A stretch of DNA of 64,000 bases from VAZQ01 sp036557665 (GCA_036557665.1 DATBHG010000008.1:7413-71412), one strand, 5' to 3'; shown: positions 42,651 through 51,785, numbered from the stretch's first letter. Translations and numbers: made by a program. Notes: generated by a model from the sequence alone, not told the origin.

Positions 42651-43526
42651 ATGCTCCTTCAGCAGCTCGTCAACGGGGTGATGCTTGGGAGCACCTACGC
42701 CCTGGTCGCCATCGGCTACACGCTGATCTTCGGCGTGCTGCGCCTGCTGCATCTCGCGCACGGCGAAGTGTTCATGGTGGGCGCGTTCGCCGGCGTTGAG
42801 CTCGTGCTGCTGTGGCATTTCGGACCGCTCGGCGCGCTGATCGGCGGGCTGATCGGCGCCGCGCTGCTCGGCATGCTGCTCGAGCTCGTGGCATTCCGGC
42901 CGATCCGGCGGCGTGGCAACTCGCATCTCGCGCCGGTCGTCAGCACGCTCGGGATCGGCCTCGTCATTCAGGAGCTCATGACCAAATATTTCGGCGCTGA
43001 GCAGACCGCGTTCCCGTCCGATCTGCACAGCGTCGTCTATGACTTCGGATTCGTCGCGGTTACAGGCACCCAGTTGTTCATCGTCGCCACCGCCGCGATC
43101 TCGATGATCGTCCTCCACCAGCTCGTGCGGCGCACGCGCTACGGCATTGCGATGCGGGCAGCCTCCGAGAGCATCGAGGTCGCGAGCATCCTCGGCATCA
43201 ACGTCGACACGCTGATCCTGTTGACGTTCGCAGTAGCCTCCGCGCTCGCCGGCATCGCCGGCGTGCTCGTCGGTTTGAATTTCAACGCCATCTCGCCGTA
43301 CATGGGCATCGACATGGGGATCAAGGGGATGGCCGTGATGCTGATCGGCGGCCTCGGCAGCATCTACGGTGCCATGGCGGGCGGGCTGATCCTCGGCATG
43401 GTCGAGGTTCTCAGCGTGGCTTATCTGGAATCCGCCTATCGCGATGCATTCGCGTTCGGCCTCATGATCCTGGTCTTGATCGTTCGTCCGAGCGGCCTGT
43501 TCCAGCCGATGAACGTGGAACGCTGA
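42651..43526 (+). CDS. livH: ABC transporter permease, LivH-type
   Basis: A 291-residue inner-membrane permease. It opens with QQLVNGVMLGSTYALVAIGYT and the diagnostic LRLLHLAHGEVFMVGAF segment, and contains RTRYGIAMRAASESIEVASI, the cytoplasmic loop that meets the ATPase, and LIGGLGSIYGAMAGGLILGM. It ends PSGLFQPMNVER. The next permease starts two bases after its stop. This is the first of four densely packed transporter genes. Confidence 0.9.
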   Translation: MLLQQLVNGVMLGSTYALVAIGYTLIFGVLRLLHLAHGEVFMVGAFAGVELVLLWHFGPLGALIGGLIGAALLGMLLELVAFRPIRRRGNSHLAPVVSTLGIGLVIQELMTKYFGAEQTAFPSDLHSVVYDFGFVAVTGTQLFIVATAAISMIVLHQLVRRTRYGIAMRAASESIEVASILGINVDTLILLTFAVASALAGIAGVLVGLNFNAISPYMGIDMGIKGMAVMLIGGLGSIYGAMAGGLILGMVEVLSVAYLESAYRDAFAFGLMILVLIVRPSGLFQPMNVER

Positions 43527-43528
43527 TC

Positions 43529-44347
43529 GTGCTGGGCAGCTACTGGGAGTCGGTTGCGATCTTCACGGGCATCAATTGTCTCATGGGGATGAGCCTCTAC
43601 GTCCCGATGATGGCCGGGCTGATCTCGCTCGGTCAGGGCGGCTTCATGGCGATCGGCGCCTATCTCTGCGCGCTGCTCACCAAGGCGGACGTGCCGTTCG
43701 GGCTCGCGCTGTGCGCCGGCGGCTGCGCCGCGGGTGTTGCCGGCGTCATCGTCGGCACCCCAGCGCTGCGCATACGCGGCATCTACGTGATGATTCTCAC
43801 GCTCGGGTTCGGCGAGATCGTTCGCGTGTTCTTTGCAAGCTTCGAGCCGACCGGAGGCGCCTCCGGCATGGGCGGCATTCGCCCGCTCACGGAGCTGTGG
43901 CAGGTCCTCCTGGCCACCGCCGCCGCGCTGCTGCTGGTGTGGCGAATCCGGCACGTGCGATTCGGCCGTGCGATGATTGCGATTCACGAGGACGATGTTG
44001 CTGCCGAAGCGATGGGCATCAACCTGACACGTACCAAGTTGTCGTCGTTCACGCTGGGCGCACTGATCGCCGGGATCGCCGGGGGGTTCTACGCGCACCA
44101 GGCCTTGTTCATCGATGCCAACCAGTTCGACTTCATGCGCTCCGCCCTGACGTTTCTCTATGTCATCCTGGGCGGCGCAGCCAACCCGTTTGGCCCCATT
44201 GTCGGCGCGGCAGCGGTGACGCTGCTGCCGGAGATGCTGCGTGTGGTGCAGGACTGGCGCATGACCGTGTTCGGCACACTCCTGGTGGCGATGGCGATAT
44301 GGCGTCCGGACGGGCTGCTCCCACCCCTGCGTGCGCGCCGCCGATGA
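43529..44347 (+). CDS. livM: ABC transporter permease, LivM-type
   Basis: A 272-residue inner-membrane permease, GTG start. Typical LivM parts are MAGLISLGQGGFMAIGAYL (the GxGGFMxxGAY motif), LRIRGIYVMILTLGFGEIVRV and RFGRAMIAIHEDDVAAEAMGI (motif cited in part). The C terminus (MAIWRPDGLLPPL) is normal. Its stop overlaps the livG start by four bases (ATGA). Here LivM and LivG are separate proteins, unlike the fusion at 24757-26547, so the two Liv operons are of different lineages. Confidence 0.9.
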   Translation: MLGSYWESVAIFTGINCLMGMSLYVPMMAGLISLGQGGFMAIGAYLCALLTKADVPFGLALCAGGCAAGVAGVIVGTPALRIRGIYVMILTLGFGEIVRVFFASFEPTGGASGMGGIRPLTELWQVLLATAAALLLVWRIRHVRFGRAMIAIHEDDVAAEAMGINLTRTKLSSFTLGALIAGIAGGFYAHQALFIDANQFDFMRSALTFLYVILGGAANPFGPIVGAAAVTLLPEMLRVVQDWRMTVFGTLLVAMAIWRPDGLLPPLRARRR

Positions 44348-45126
44348 GCGCTCTGCTGTGCGTTGCCGGCGTGAGCCGCCGTTTCGGCGGATATCTCGCA
44401 TTGGACGAGGTCTCCTGCGACGTGGCCGCGCGCCATATCCATGCCCTGATCGGTCCCAATGGCGCGGGCAAGACCACGCTGTTCAATATCATCAGCGGGA
44501 CTCTCACAGCGACCAGCGGCCACGTCGTTTTCGACGGCCACGACTACACGGGCCGACGGCCGGATCGTGTGCTGAAGATGGGCATCGCGCGGAACTTCCA
44601 ACACGTCCGCCTGATTCGCGGCTTATCAATCGTCGAGAACGTGATGATCGGCTGCCATACCTCGATCGACCGAGGAGCTCTCGGCAATACGGCGGCCCTG
44701 CTCGGCCTCGCCGAAGGCGAGCGGGCGGCCGTCGAGAAAGCGCGTGAGCTCCTTGACTTTGTCGGTGTTCACCACAAGCGGCAGGCGGAGCCGCTGGAGC
44801 TCACGCTGGGCGATCAGCGGCGTGTCGAGATTGCCCGCGCGCTCGCCGGCAACCCGCGGCTTCTGCTTCTCGACGAGCCCGCTGCCGGGATGAATCCTGC
44901 TGAGCTTAACGAGTTGCGCAGCCTGCTCCTGCGCATCCGCGCGGCGGGTATTACGGTCCTCCTGGTGGAGCATCACGTCCGGCTGATCATGGAGATTGCC
45001 GACAACGTCACCGTGCTGAACGCCGGCAGCGTTATCGCTGGCGGGCCGCCGAGCGTGGTCCAGCGCGATCCTGCAGTCATCTCGGCGTATCTGGGAAAAA
45101 GCGTTGAGCCTGCTTTCGATTCATGA
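44344..45126 (+). CDS. livG: ABC transporter ATP-binding protein, LivG-type
   Basis: A 260-residue ATPase. The ATG at 44344 overlaps the livM stop and gives LLCVAGVSRRFGGYLALDEV. Walker A is IGPNGAGKTTL, signature is LTLGDQRRVEIARAL (the LGDQ form typical of LivG), Walker B is LLLLDEPAAGMN, and the switch His is in LLVEHHVRLI. The C terminus EPAFDS overlaps the livF start by 23 bases. Confidence 0.9.
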   Translation: MSALLCVAGVSRRFGGYLALDEVSCDVAARHIHALIGPNGAGKTTLFNIISGTLTATSGHVVFDGHDYTGRRPDRVLKMGIARNFQHVRLIRGLSIVENVMIGCHTSIDRGALGNTAALLGLAEGERAAVEKARELLDFVGVHHKRQAEPLELTLGDQRRVEIARALAGNPRLLLLDEPAAGMNPAELNELRSLLLRIRAAGITVLLVEHHVRLIMEIADNVTVLNAGSVIAGGPPSVVQRDPAVISAYLGKSVEPAFDS

Positions 45127-45823
45127 CGTCACGGCGTCCTACGGCAAAGTGATGGCGCTCCACGGCGTCTCCCTCCACGTTGGACGGGGAGAGCTGGTGG
45201 GCCTGGTCGGGGCCAACGGCGCCGGCAAGACCACCTTGATGAAGGTCATCATGGGCCTTGTCCCCGCGGCGACCGGCACGGTCGAGCTCGAGGGCCGCCC
45301 CCTCCTTGGCATGCGCACCCATGACATTGCCCGGCTCGGCCTTGCCTATGTCCCGGAAGGACGCGGCACACTGCGCGAGCTGAGCGTTCGCGAAAATCTG
45401 CGCCTCGGCGGGTTCTCCCGCCGTTGGGACGGCGAGACCCGCGGCGACCTGGAACGGGTGCTCGAACGGTTTCCCGTCCTCGCCGAGAGAATCGATCAGG
45501 CCGCCGGAACGCTGTCGGGCGGCGAGCAGCAGATGCTCGTCATTGGCCGCGCGCTGATGTCGCGTCCGCAACTCATGCTGCTCGACGAGCCTTCACTCGG
45601 TCTCGCGCCGCGCATTGCAGCGCGCATCTTCGAGATCATCACCGCACTCAATGAGCAGGGCGTCGCGATGCTGCTGGTCGAGCAGAATGCCCGCGCGGCC
45701 TTGGAGCTTGCCAAACGCAGCTACGTGATCGAGCGCGGCCGAACCGTGCTGGAAGGCGAGGATTTGTCACAGAACGAGCGCGTGATCGAGGCCTATCTCG
45801 GCCATTTCATCGCCGGCGAATGA
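45104..45823 (+). CDS. livF: ABC transporter ATP-binding protein, LivF-type
   Basis: A 239-residue ATPase, TTG start inside the end of livG. Walker A is GANGAGKTTLM, the signature is LSGGEQQMLVIGRAL, Walker B is LMLLDEPSLGLAP and the switch region is LLVEQNARAAL. The C terminus (NERVIEAYLGHFIAGE) is standard for LivF. It completes the cupin - ligase - LivKHMGF operon, which ends here; the next two genes are on the other strand and converge. Confidence 0.9.
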   Translation: MSLLSIHDVTASYGKVMALHGVSLHVGRGELVGLVGANGAGKTTLMKVIMGLVPAATGTVELEGRPLLGMRTHDIARLGLAYVPEGRGTLRELSVRENLRLGGFSRRWDGETRGDLERVLERFPVLAERIDQAAGTLSGGEQQMLVIGRALMSRPQLMLLDEPSLGLAPRIAARIFEIITALNEQGVAMLLVEQNARAALELAKRSYVIERGRTVLEGEDLSQNERVIEAYLGHFIAGE

Positions 45824-45842
45824 AGTGACGCCGCATCGGCGA

Positions 45843-46118
45843 TCATCTTGTTGATTTGTTACCGCCGGATGTATCGTAGCCGCTTTTGTGGGCGGGCTCG
45901 AAGGTCGTTGTGACCGTTCGGGTTCCGACATACGGGTTGTTTTCGATCTTCGTGGTGATCGTGCTGCCGCGCGGCGTGGTCGTAGTGTACGTGGTGGTGT
46001 TGCCGACGCGCGAGCTTGTCGTAACCGACTGCGACTTTGTCGTATAGGTCTGAGCCTGGACTGCACCTGCGAGGAGCACCAGTCCGCCCGCAAAAGCGAT
46101 CCTGCCAGTTAAACGCAT
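45843..46118 (-). CDS. Small exported Thr/Ser-rich protein
   Basis: A 91-residue protein. The start at 46118 gives a clear signal peptide (RLTGRIAFAGGLVLLAGAVQAQ). The mature part is rich in Thr with alternating polar and aromatic residues (TTKSQSVTTSSRVGNTTTY), suggesting an extended beta conformation or a surface-exposed filament-like region, and ends in a Gly/Asn/Ser tail. I recognise no family. It lies 83 bases after the start of mepA on the same strand and may be co-expressed with it. Confidence 0.6.
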   Translation of the reverse strand: MRLTGRIAFAGGLVLLAGAVQAQTYTTKSQSVTTSSRVGNTTTYTTTTPRGSTITTKIENNPYVGTRTVTTTFEPAHKSGYDTSGGNKSTR

Positions 46119-46201
46119 CAGCCGGCCCTCGTTTGATGGTCGGCTCTTCGATAGCGCCGAAATGTTGAATTCGTCTTTGAGAATTGGATGCAATTGTTCC
46201 T

Positions 46202-47161
46202 TCATGGCGCCAGCAGGACTTGGCGGCAGGCGGCGGGTAGATCGGCCATCCGCAGCGGCGGCTTCTCCCTGGGCGGAACCGGCGAGGGCTTGGGATGCAG
46301 CACGGCATCGCTGAACCAGTGATCGAGATCCCGGCCGCTACAGCCCTCGCCTCCCACGATCGGCGCATCCGGCTGGCAGGCTGGACTGTCCGCCGGGCAG
46401 TAAATCCGCACGTGGAAATGATAATCGTGCCCATACCACACGCGCACCTTGCGCAGCCACGCGCGGTCGCGCCCTGCCTCCCGGCACAGCGCCTTCTTGA
46501 TGGCGGGGTTGGCGAAGATACGCGAGACCTCCGGGTCTTTCGCGGCCGCCTTGATGATGGCGAAGTGCGCCGGCGTCCACACATTGGGGTCGACGTCCTT
46601 GCCATCCTGCGCAACCACGACCGTCGACATCATCTCTTCCCGCTCCTCGCGGCTCAGCCTTCGGTCGGGCATGGGCCTGAGCCAGATGTCGGCGTCCAGG
46701 CCTACCTGGTGGCTGAAATGCCCGTTGCGCATCGGCCCGCCGCGCGGCTGCGCCATGTCGCCGACCAGAAGCCCGCGCCAACCAAGCTTGGGCGCCTGGC
46801 CAGCGAGACGCTCGAGAAACCGCACGAGGCTCGGATGCCCCCAATTGCGGTTGCGCGACTGGCGCATCACCTGCCAGGTCTCGCCGTCGAGCGGCAACGC
46901 TTTTGCGCCCGCGATGCAGCCCCGGGAATAAAAGCCGATGGTATGCGCCGCGCCCGAGGTCGGCGTCGTTTTGCGGCCGAACAGCTCCTTGGCGGGCGTC
47001 GCCGGGGCGTTGGGGTTTGCCAGCGGGGGCAGTGGCTCGGGATTGACGCTGCCCTTGTCCTGCGCAGCCGCCAAGCTTGCCGCGAGCATGGCGAGGCCAG
47101 GCAGAAGCGCGAAGCGCCGCACAAGGCGGCCGATGCGTCCTTTCAGGTGCGCTATTGCCAT
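46202..47161 (-). CDS. mepA: Penicillin-insensitive murein endopeptidase
   Basis: A 319-residue periplasmic LAS-type metallopeptidase (M74) that cuts the D-Ala-mDAP cross-links of peptidoglycan. The signal peptide ends near residue 33 (LAASLAAAQ). Zinc ligands correspond to H151 and D158 in HFSHQVGLDADIWL and the second His of the YGHDYHFHVRIYCP motif. The Cys residues around RIYCPADSPAC and EGCSG probably form the disulphides known from E. coli MepA. The C-terminal Pro-rich part is longer than in E. coli. Nearby envelope genes fit a cell-wall remodelling role. Confidence 0.9.
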   Translation of the reverse strand: MAIAHLKGRIGRLVRRFALLPGLAMLAASLAAAQDKGSVNPEPLPPLANPNAPATPAKELFGRKTTPTSGAAHTIGFYSRGCIAGAKALPLDGETWQVMRQSRNRNWGHPSLVRFLERLAGQAPKLGWRGLLVGDMAQPRGGPMRNGHFSHQVGLDADIWLRPMPDRRLSREEREEMMSTVVVAQDGKDVDPNVWTPAHFAIIKAAAKDPEVSRIFANPAIKKALCREAGRDRAWLRKVRVWYGHDYHFHVRIYCPADSPACQPDAPIVGGEGCSGRDLDHWFSDAVLHPKPSPVPPREKPPLRMADLPAACRQVLLAP

Positions 47162-47337
47162 CTCCGAACGCGAAAGCTGCCCGCGGCGCCAGCTCGGTAG
47201 CTCGCAATCGAGACGTTTTCGCGGCCGCGCCTGAACGCGCGATAAGCTCGAGACCGATCATAGATCGTGGCTTACGCTACCGTTCTCCGGAAACGCCGGA
47301 GCTACATCCAAGCAGGATCGTCAACCGGGTGCGCGCA

Positions 47338-47751
47338 TCAACGGACTGGCAAGGCTTCGCCCCCATTCCGGCGGCCCTTCTTCGCCGACCGATCGGCTGC
47401 CTTCTTCGCCAAAGCGACACAGCTTGCTTTGTATTCCTCGATTTCATCATGCGTAAGGTTCTCGATGCCGATGAAAGAATTTTGTGCCGCTCTGCTGCTG
47501 CGGATCAGCTCATCGAGCTTTGCCTGAATGGCGGCGCCATCGCGGTTCTGAGTATTCTGAATAATGAAGACCATCAGAAAGGTTACGATAGTGGTCCCCG
47601 TATTGATGATCAGCTGCCAGGTGTCCGAGAAGCCAAAGACCGGTCCTGTCAACGCCCAGACGATGATCGTGGCCACAGCGAGCAGGAACACGACCGGCCG
47701 GCCGGTTTTGAGGGCGATGGCTGATGAGATCCTCGAGAACAGCTTCCTCAT
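47338..47751 (-). CDS. Low-affinity iron permease-family membrane protein
   Basis: A 137-residue inner-membrane protein. The ATG at 47751 begins MRKLFSRISSAIALKTGRP, followed by two helices (VVFLLAVATIIVWALTGPV and LIINTGTTIVTFLMVFIIQ) and the conserved NTQNRDGAAIQAKLDELIRS segment, which is diagnostic of the PF04120 family. The bacterial members are named after yeast Fet4 by weak similarity; iron transport is unproven. The C-terminal part is a charged helix with SAKKGRR at the end. The gene is solitary. Confidence 0.8.
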   Translation of the reverse strand: MRKLFSRISSAIALKTGRPVVFLLAVATIIVWALTGPVFGFSDTWQLIINTGTTIVTFLMVFIIQNTQNRDGAAIQAKLDELIRSSRAAQNSFIGIENLTHDEIEEYKASCVALAKKAADRSAKKGRRNGGEALPVR

Positions 47752-47903
47752 GTGAAAGTGTCCCTGCGACCTTTGCTCGCGCAATCAACGTAACAGGAAC
47801 ACTGCGAAGCCTGTTTTGTTCCATTTGCAACAGATTTACGGAATGCTGCCCATGTGATCGCGCCGTCAAAGTGATAGATTGACAAAGCCCGGCGATGACG
47901 AGC

Positions 47904-50069
47904 TTACGCCAGCGCGACGATGCGGCAGCACATGCCGCGCGAATCCACCGAGCCGGAAATCGGATCCCAGGGGCCGTCGTAGGTCATTGCAGCGTTGATG
48001 TTGACGTCGAAGGCGCCGCTGCCCGGCGTCATGCTGCCGGGCCGCCACCATCCCATCCCGGTCGAGACCACGCCCTCGGGCGTGCTCTCGGTGATCCTGA
48101 CCTTCGCCTTGCATGAGCCGCGCGCGCCGGGCGTCTCGATGCGCACCCATTGATCCTCGACAACCGCCATCGTCCGCGCGGTTTGCGGATGGATCAGGAG
48201 TCGCGGATCGGGCGAAATCTTTTTCGCCCACGGCTGATCGCGGAAGCGCGAATGATGGTACGTCTTCTCCCGATCGCCGGTGAGCAGGGTGAGCGGGAAC
48301 TGCGCCTTCACCTCCGCCGCGGCGCGCTCGCGCGCCGGCGCGACATAGCTCGGCAGCGGGTCTCCCCCGATGCCGGCGATCGCCTCCGAGTACAGCTCGA
48401 TTTTACCAGTGGGCGAGGGAAATTTTTCGAAATTTTCCAGCGAATAAGCAAAAGTGGCGTAGCCGTCGCGGCGCAGACTCTGCAAAGTGATCCCGCTGTC
48501 GCCGAGCAGAAATTCGATCAGCTCGTCCTGGTTGCGCCAAGGCAGAAAATTCCTGGTGACGGCGCTGCGCGCCTGCATCCTCTCGATCAGCCCACGCGCA
48601 ATCTTGAGGTCGTTGCGCGCTTCGCCGCGCGGCGGCACCGCCGCCTGAGTCATGGTGATGAGCGGCCCGCCGGGTTGCAGCCGGATTTCGTCCTCCTCGA
48701 GCCCTGTCGTTTTCGGGACCAGGATATCGGCAAGCGCCGCAGTCGGCGTCATGGTGTCGCTCGCCACCATCAGAAAATCGAGCGAGCGCAGCGCCTCGAC
48801 GGTCTTTGGCGTGTTCGGATAGGTGACCACGACGTTGGCGCCGCTGACATACATGGCGCGCACCGGGTAGGGTTTCCCGGTGAGAATGGCCTCGATCGCC
48901 GTCGGGTTGTGGCAGGCAGTCTGCCAGCCGCGCGGCCCGGCCCACAGCGGAAACCTGTCGGCCCCGAGCGTCTGCTCCTCGATCTCGCGAGGCAGCCGGA
49001 AATCCGGATGGTGAACCAGCTGTAGATTGTCGAGAAACCCTTGCGGCTTCTTTACCCGGCGATTGCCGCCGAGCCGATCGACATTGCCGCTGATCGCGGT
49101 GAGACAGTGGAACGTCCGGAAAGTCTGCACCCCCGCACTGAAGGCATCGATCCCGTGACCGCTGACGAAGGTCGAGGGCCCGTGCGCGTAGAGGCGCGTC
49201 GCCGCGACGATGTCGGCTTCGGGCACGCCGGTCAGCTCCGAGGCGCGTTGCGGTGGAAATTCCCGCACCCGTTCCGCGAGCTTGTCGAAGCCGTGAGTGG
49301 CGCGGGCGACGAACTCGCTGTCGAACAGCGCTTCCGCTATCATCACATGGATCATGGCCAGGCCGATCGCGGCGTCCGTACCGGGCTTCGGCCGCAGCCA
49401 CAGGTCGGCTATGCCGACGGTCGGGATGCGCTTCGGATCGATGACCACAATCTGCCCGCCGCGCTGCTTCAGCTTTTTCAGCGCGATCCATTCAATCGGG
49501 TCGGCCTCGTAGGAGTTGCGCCCCACCACCAGTGCGCAGCGTGCATGGTCGATGTCCTCGCCGCGCGTGATGTCGAGCCCGGTCGAGCGCAGGCTCACCG
49601 CGCGGCAGCCGCCGCAGAGATCCTGGTTGATCATCCAGTTCGGCGATCCGAGCGAGCGCAGCAGCATCACCACCGCCAGTCCGCGGCCGAAATAGACGTT
49701 GTTGCAGGCGCCGATCAGTGCCAGCGGGCCGTATTGCTCGCGCGCCGCGGCGAAGCGATCGGCGGCATGATCCAGCGCCTCGTCCCAGGATATGCGCTGC
49801 CATTTGCCTTCGCCGCGCTCCCCGAGACGGCGCAGCGGATGCAGCAGGCGGCGCTCCGAATAGGTCAACCCGGTCGAGCCCCTGAGCCCCTTGATGCAGA
49901 ACGCGCCCTTGGAAAGGGGATGCGCGGGACTGGGCTTGATGTCCTCCACCACGCCGTCGCGAACGGTCACGAGCGAGCCGCAATGCACCGAGCATTCGCT
50001 GCAGGTGGAGGGGATGACCTTCACTTGGCCGGATGAAGAGGTTGCGCGGACCTTCGCCATGCTTGTCAT
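47904..50069 (-). CDS. Molybdopterin-containing oxidoreductase, 4Fe-4S (DMSO-reductase family)
   Basis: A 721-residue Mo-bisMGD enzyme without a twin-arginine signal, so it is cytosolic. The N-terminal cluster ligands are CSECSVHC and the later Cys in FCIKGLRG. The cofactor domains follow: RISWDEALDHAA, GACNNVYFGRG and the GHGIDAFSAGVQTFR region, then ADILVPKTTGLEEDEIRLQ and the C-terminal barrel (TGDREKTYHHSRF). A Cys in INQDLCGGCRAVS may ligate Mo. Without FdhB- or DmsBC-like partners nearby, the electron acceptor and substrate are unknown; formate dehydrogenase-like, thiosulphate reductase-like and unnamed BisC-type enzymes all fit. Start chosen at ATG 50069. Confidence 0.85.
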   Translation of the reverse strand: MTSMAKVRATSSSGQVKVIPSTCSECSVHCGSLVTVRDGVVEDIKPSPAHPLSKGAFCIKGLRGSTGLTYSERRLLHPLRRLGERGEGKWQRISWDEALDHAADRFAAAREQYGPLALIGACNNVYFGRGLAVVMLLRSLGSPNWMINQDLCGGCRAVSLRSTGLDITRGEDIDHARCALVVGRNSYEADPIEWIALKKLKQRGGQIVVIDPKRIPTVGIADLWLRPKPGTDAAIGLAMIHVMIAEALFDSEFVARATHGFDKLAERVREFPPQRASELTGVPEADIVAATRLYAHGPSTFVSGHGIDAFSAGVQTFRTFHCLTAISGNVDRLGGNRRVKKPQGFLDNLQLVHHPDFRLPREIEEQTLGADRFPLWAGPRGWQTACHNPTAIEAILTGKPYPVRAMYVSGANVVVTYPNTPKTVEALRSLDFLMVASDTMTPTAALADILVPKTTGLEEDEIRLQPGGPLITMTQAAVPPRGEARNDLKIARGLIERMQARSAVTRNFLPWRNQDELIEFLLGDSGITLQSLRRDGYATFAYSLENFEKFPSPTGKIELYSEAIAGIGGDPLPSYVAPARERAAAEVKAQFPLTLLTGDREKTYHHSRFRDQPWAKKISPDPRLLIHPQTARTMAVVEDQWVRIETPGARGSCKAKVRITESTPEGVVSTGMGWWRPGSMTPGSGAFDVNINAAMTYDGPWDPISGSVDSRGMCCRIVALA

Positions 50070-50149
50070 CGCGTCGCTGTGGCGATCGCTCTCCAGGGAA
50101 TGTAGCCTGGATTGAGCTGCCGCGGAATGCGGGGGCCGCCATATCTCAC

Positions 50150-50195
50150 GACCCCCAACCCTTCCCCACAAGAGCCCACAAGGGGGAGGAGAGCG
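50150..50195. repeat. Degenerate CCCTTCCCCACAAG...GGGGGAGG hairpin
   Basis: Arms around CCCTTCCCC and GGGGGAGGAG flank ACAAGAGCCCACAA. This looks like a degraded copy of the common CCCTCTCCCC...GGGGAGAGGG dispersed palindrome. It lies between the molybdopterin gene start and the SIMPL gene stop. Confidence 0.4.
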
Positions 50196-50207
50196 GCAAT
50201 CGGCGTG

Positions 50208-50933
50208 TCAATGCGCGACGGCAAAGCCGACCGTGACCCTCACGCGCAACATGTCCTCCCCAGGCGCTATCGGAACGGAAGTTGCCATGGCTGGCGCCGC
50301 TGCCGATGCGCGCATCGCAATGGGAGGCGCAAAGCCCGTGTCCTCGGTTACCCATGCAACGTCGCCGAGCCGTAGCTGCGAAGCGTGCGCGTAGATTTCA
50401 GCCTTGCGACGAGCGTCGGCGATCGCTGCTGCCCGTCCCTGATCGAGCGCCTTTGATTGATCCGACACGAGAAATGATATGCTTCCCACGCTCGTCACCC
50501 CGGCTGTGATCAGGCGGTCCAGAACGTCGCCGACCTTGGTCAGATCCCGAAGGTGGATGGTGACCTGGTTGGAAACGCTATAGCCGGTCAGCTTCGGCTC
50601 GGCGGGAGGCTCCTGCGGCGCGTAAACCGGCTGGACTGAAAATCGCGAGGTCTGGATATCGCGTTGCGCGATGCCGGATTGAAGCAGCGCAGCGCCGGCG
50701 GCGGCCATTATTCGCGCATTGGTGTCGGACGCCTCCTTGACCGTTTTGGCTCGCGTGGTGGCGCCGGCAATGATCCGGGCATAGTCGGGCGTCACGCTGA
50801 CCGTGCCTTCCCCGATCACGACCAGGCGCGCTTCCGGCGTTTGCTGCTGCTGGCCGTAGGCAGCGGGGGCGCAAAAAGCCGCTCCCGCAACAAGACCACC
50901 GGTGAGTGCTGCGACGGCCTTTGATGCGATCAT
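50208..50933 (-). CDS. SIMPL-domain periplasmic protein
   Basis: A 241-residue exported protein. The ATG at 50933 is preceded by GGAGGTCCTC, and a signal peptide follows (AVAALTGGLVAGAAFCAPAAYG). The mature chain has the SIMPL (DUF541) pattern: ARLVVIGEGTVSVTPDYARI, TSRFSVQPVY, TGYSVSNQVTIHLRDL and the helix RAAAIADARRKAEIYAHASQ. Family members such as E. coli YggE are periplasmic and linked to oxidative-stress tolerance, but no biochemical activity is known. The gene is last before the ABC transporter operon on the same strand, 57 bases from it. Confidence 0.88.
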   Translation of the reverse strand: MIASKAVAALTGGLVAGAAFCAPAAYGQQQQTPEARLVVIGEGTVSVTPDYARIIAGATTRAKTVKEASDTNARIMAAAGAALLQSGIAQRDIQTSRFSVQPVYAPQEPPAEPKLTGYSVSNQVTIHLRDLTKVGDVLDRLITAGVTSVGSISFLVSDQSKALDQGRAAAIADARRKAEIYAHASQLRLGDVAWVTEDTGFAPPIAMRASAAAPAMATSVPIAPGEDMLRVRVTVGFAVAH

Positions 50934-50990
50934 GAGGACCTCCGTAGTTGTGCGCTCGAAGACGCGCGGTTTTTGCAAAGCTAACGAGTC

Positions 50991-51785
50991 TCAGCTCAGC
51001 AGCAACTGATCCTCGCTGACCGCGGTACCTTCCTTCCGTTTGAATAGTCGCAGCAGCTCGTCCATCGTCATTGCCGACTTTTGGGCGCCCATGAGGTCAA
51101 GAGTCACATGGCCCTGGTGCAACATGATCATGCGCGTTCCATAGTCGATCGCCTGCCGCATGCTGTGCGTCACCATGATTGTGGTGATGCCCAGCATTTG
51201 CACCATTTGGTCGGTCACTTTCATCACCAACTCTGCCGCGCCCGGATCCAATGCCGAGGTGTGCTCGTCGAGCAGGAGCACGCGGGTCGGCCCGAGCGTC
51301 GCCATCACAAGGGCGAGCGCCTGACGCTGGCCGCCGGAGAGGAGCGCAACGCGGTCGTTGAGGCGCCTCTCCAGTCCCAGCCCGAGCATTGCGAGCCGCG
51401 CGACTGCTGCGCGGCGGATGTCGGCGTTGATTGCAAACCGCAATCCGCGCGGCGAGGTTCGGGCCCAGGCAACGGCAATATTCTCGACGATCGACATGTC
51501 CTCACAAATGCCGGATCGAGGCTCCTGAAACATGCGCGCCATCAGCTTCGCCCGGCGGTAGACCGGCCAGGTGGTAATGTCGAGATCATCGACGAGCACG
51601 CGGCCTTGATCCGGAACGAGCTCGCCGGCGATGACATTGAGCAGCGTCGATTTGCCCGCACCATTGGACCCGATCACCGTCACGAACTGTCCGGTCGGCA
51701 CCGTGATATCGATGTCGCGCAAGGCGCGCATCTCGAGCGGAGTGCCGCGGTTGAACGTGATCCCGATATGATCGGCGCGGATCAT
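50991..51785 (-). CDS. ABC transporter ATP-binding protein (ABC_sub_bind-type uptake system)
   Basis: A 264-residue ATPase. Walker A is IGSNGAGKSTLLN, signature is LSGGQRQALALVMATL, Walker B is VLLLDEHTSALDP and the switch His is in MVTHSMRQAIDYG. These, with the EDMSIVENIAVAW segment, are typical of the ATPase encoded with LivH-like permeases and PF04392 binding proteins, as in the streptococcal tryptophan uptake system. It overlaps the permease gene by four bases (51782-51785) and completes a three-gene importer. An aromatic amino-acid-like ligand is a guess from the family. Confidence 0.88.
   Translation of the reverse strand: MIRADHIGITFNRGTPLEMRALRDIDITVPTGQFVTVIGSNGAGKSTLLNVIAGELVPDQGRVLVDDLDITTWPVYRRAKLMARMFQEPRSGICEDMSIVENIAVAWARTSPRGLRFAINADIRRAAVARLAMLGLGLERRLNDRVALLSGGQRQALALVMATLGPTRVLLLDEHTSALDPGAAELVMKVTDQMVQMLGITTIMVTHSMRQAIDYGTRMIMLHQGHVTLDLMGAQKSAMTMDELLRLFKRKEGTAVSEDQLLLS

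Noticed and set aside
41256..43118. 620-codon minus-strand open frame across livK and livH
   Set aside because: Same cause: an antisense shadow spanning two well-supported genes and their intergenic hairpins.
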